This document shows, piece by piece, positions 12,014-12,309 of a stretch of DNA of 12,309 nucleotides. The position numbers and the translations under genes are program-made. The notes under the pieces were generated by a model. That model worked only from the letters and a program-made list of their open reading frames with translations. It had not been told where the DNA came from and did not search any database. Position 1 is the stretch's first letter, and the number at the start of each line of letters is the position of its first letter. Origin of the DNA: Acidobacteriaceae bacterium (GTDB lineage: Bacteria; Acidobacteriota; Terriglobia; Terriglobales; Acidobacteriaceae); contig JASIJX010000042.1 in assembly GCA_030049955.1 (NCBI GenBank), forward strand, positions 1 to 12,309, read 5' to 3'.

Positions 12014-12277
12014 TCAATCGTGGTGCCGCGATACAGACGGCATACGGCGGATGTCCTTCATCGTAAAGATCAGTGGGCGTTGAACCAGGCCGTCAATCAA
12101 TAATTCGTGACGGCTTGGGTCGATGGTCGGAACCCCGGCATGAAGGCGTTCAAAAAAAAGAGAAGATGGGGTAATGATGCCGTACATATCCTGCAACGGG
12201 GCCCTCGCTGATCCAGTCCCCGGATAAGCAACCTGGTTGGACAAACGTTCACTCTTTTCAAATCGAGACCTTGACAA
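12014..12277 (-). pseudogene. Broken SoxC/sulfite-oxidase-type molybdoenzyme fragment
   Basis: Eighty-seven residues resemble the N-terminal part of SoxC/SorA-type sulfite dehydrogenases: the segment APLQDMYGIITPSSLFFERL (26-45), then HAGVPTIDPSRHELLIDGLV, then RPLIFTMKDIRRMPSVSR. The frame ends in TGA right after SRHHD, exactly where the family continues into the conserved stretch with the molybdenum-ligand cysteine. No downstream frame restores it, so the catalytic part is gone. Upstream, an in-frame TGA lies just before the TTG start at 12277, so the signal-peptide region is also missing or frame-shifted. The family oxidises sulfite to sulfate in the periplasm, which fits the sulfur theme. 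The window ends at 12309, so the extreme N-terminus may lie outside. Confidence 0.7.
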
Positions 12278-12309
12278 TCCGTCTCACCGTGCGTAACCGG
12301 CAAGTTTCA

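Noticed and set aside
1..12309. CRISPR arrays, insertion sequences, phage genes or a defence system.
   Set aside because: No regular repeat-spacer array, transposase or integrase was found. The HK97-fold gene is an encapsulin by sequence and neighbourhood, not a prophage capsid.

Overview
The window looks like chromosomal DNA from a moderately GC-rich, non-enteric bacterium, and its theme is sulfur and cysteine metabolism. Gene content fits an Acidobacteriota (Terriglobia-type) genome: a SrpI-like encapsulin next to a cysteine desulfurase, a CysO/Mec/CysM cysteine operon with a MoeB-rhodanese fusion, and a plant-PDF1A-like deformylase. The phylum is an inference, not a demonstrated fact.

Layout. 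Bases 1-870 hold no intact gene. There is an AT-rich patch with two DnaA-box-like sites and three 20-bp tandem repeats (168-302), then a decayed DtxR/MntR-type regulator (about 415-764, minus). A nitrilase (878-1756, minus) is divergent from a Cys/Met-metabolism PLP enzyme (1925-3094, plus), which is followed by a peptide deformylase (3122-3739, plus). Convergent to these is a minus-strand operon running from about 7516 to 3855: Cys-rich leader peptide, terminator, rhodanese, family 2A encapsulin shell, and a SufS-type cysteine desulfurase with an N-terminal extension of about 300 residues (the probable cargo). Divergent from it, on the plus strand, are a second Cys-rich leader, a terminator, a 1-Cys peroxiredoxin and tRNA-Cys(GCA). 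Convergent to that is a second minus-strand operon running from about 11818 to 8636: a third poly-Cys leader, cysM, a Mec-type JAMM protease, a CysO-type sulfur carrier and MoeB-rhodanese. The right end holds a broken piece of a SoxC/sulfite-oxidase-type molybdoenzyme (12014-12277).

How the genes work together. MoeB-rhodanese would activate and thiocarboxylate the CysO-like carrier, CysM would move that sulfur onto an activated serine, and the JAMM protease would release cysteine and perhaps also mature the carrier. The encapsulin operon would house a desulfurase that takes sulfur back out of cysteine, with a rhodanese as possible persulfide acceptor.

Main result. Three short ORFs with dense Cys codons precede three separate sulfur/redox transcription units. 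Two of them are followed by strong intrinsic terminators and by complementary segments that can form mutually exclusive trp-type attenuator structures (1:2, 2:3, 3:4). Two have a good promoter whose -10 box lies only 7-8 nt before the start codon, which suggests leaderless leader peptides. The window therefore appears to carry a cis-encoded cysteine-attenuation regulon controlling an encapsulin/desulfurase compartment, a peroxiredoxin with tRNA-Cys, and cysteine synthesis. The shell/cargo pair and the CysO pathway are known systems; their shared control by poly-Cys leaders is the part I cannot match to something described.
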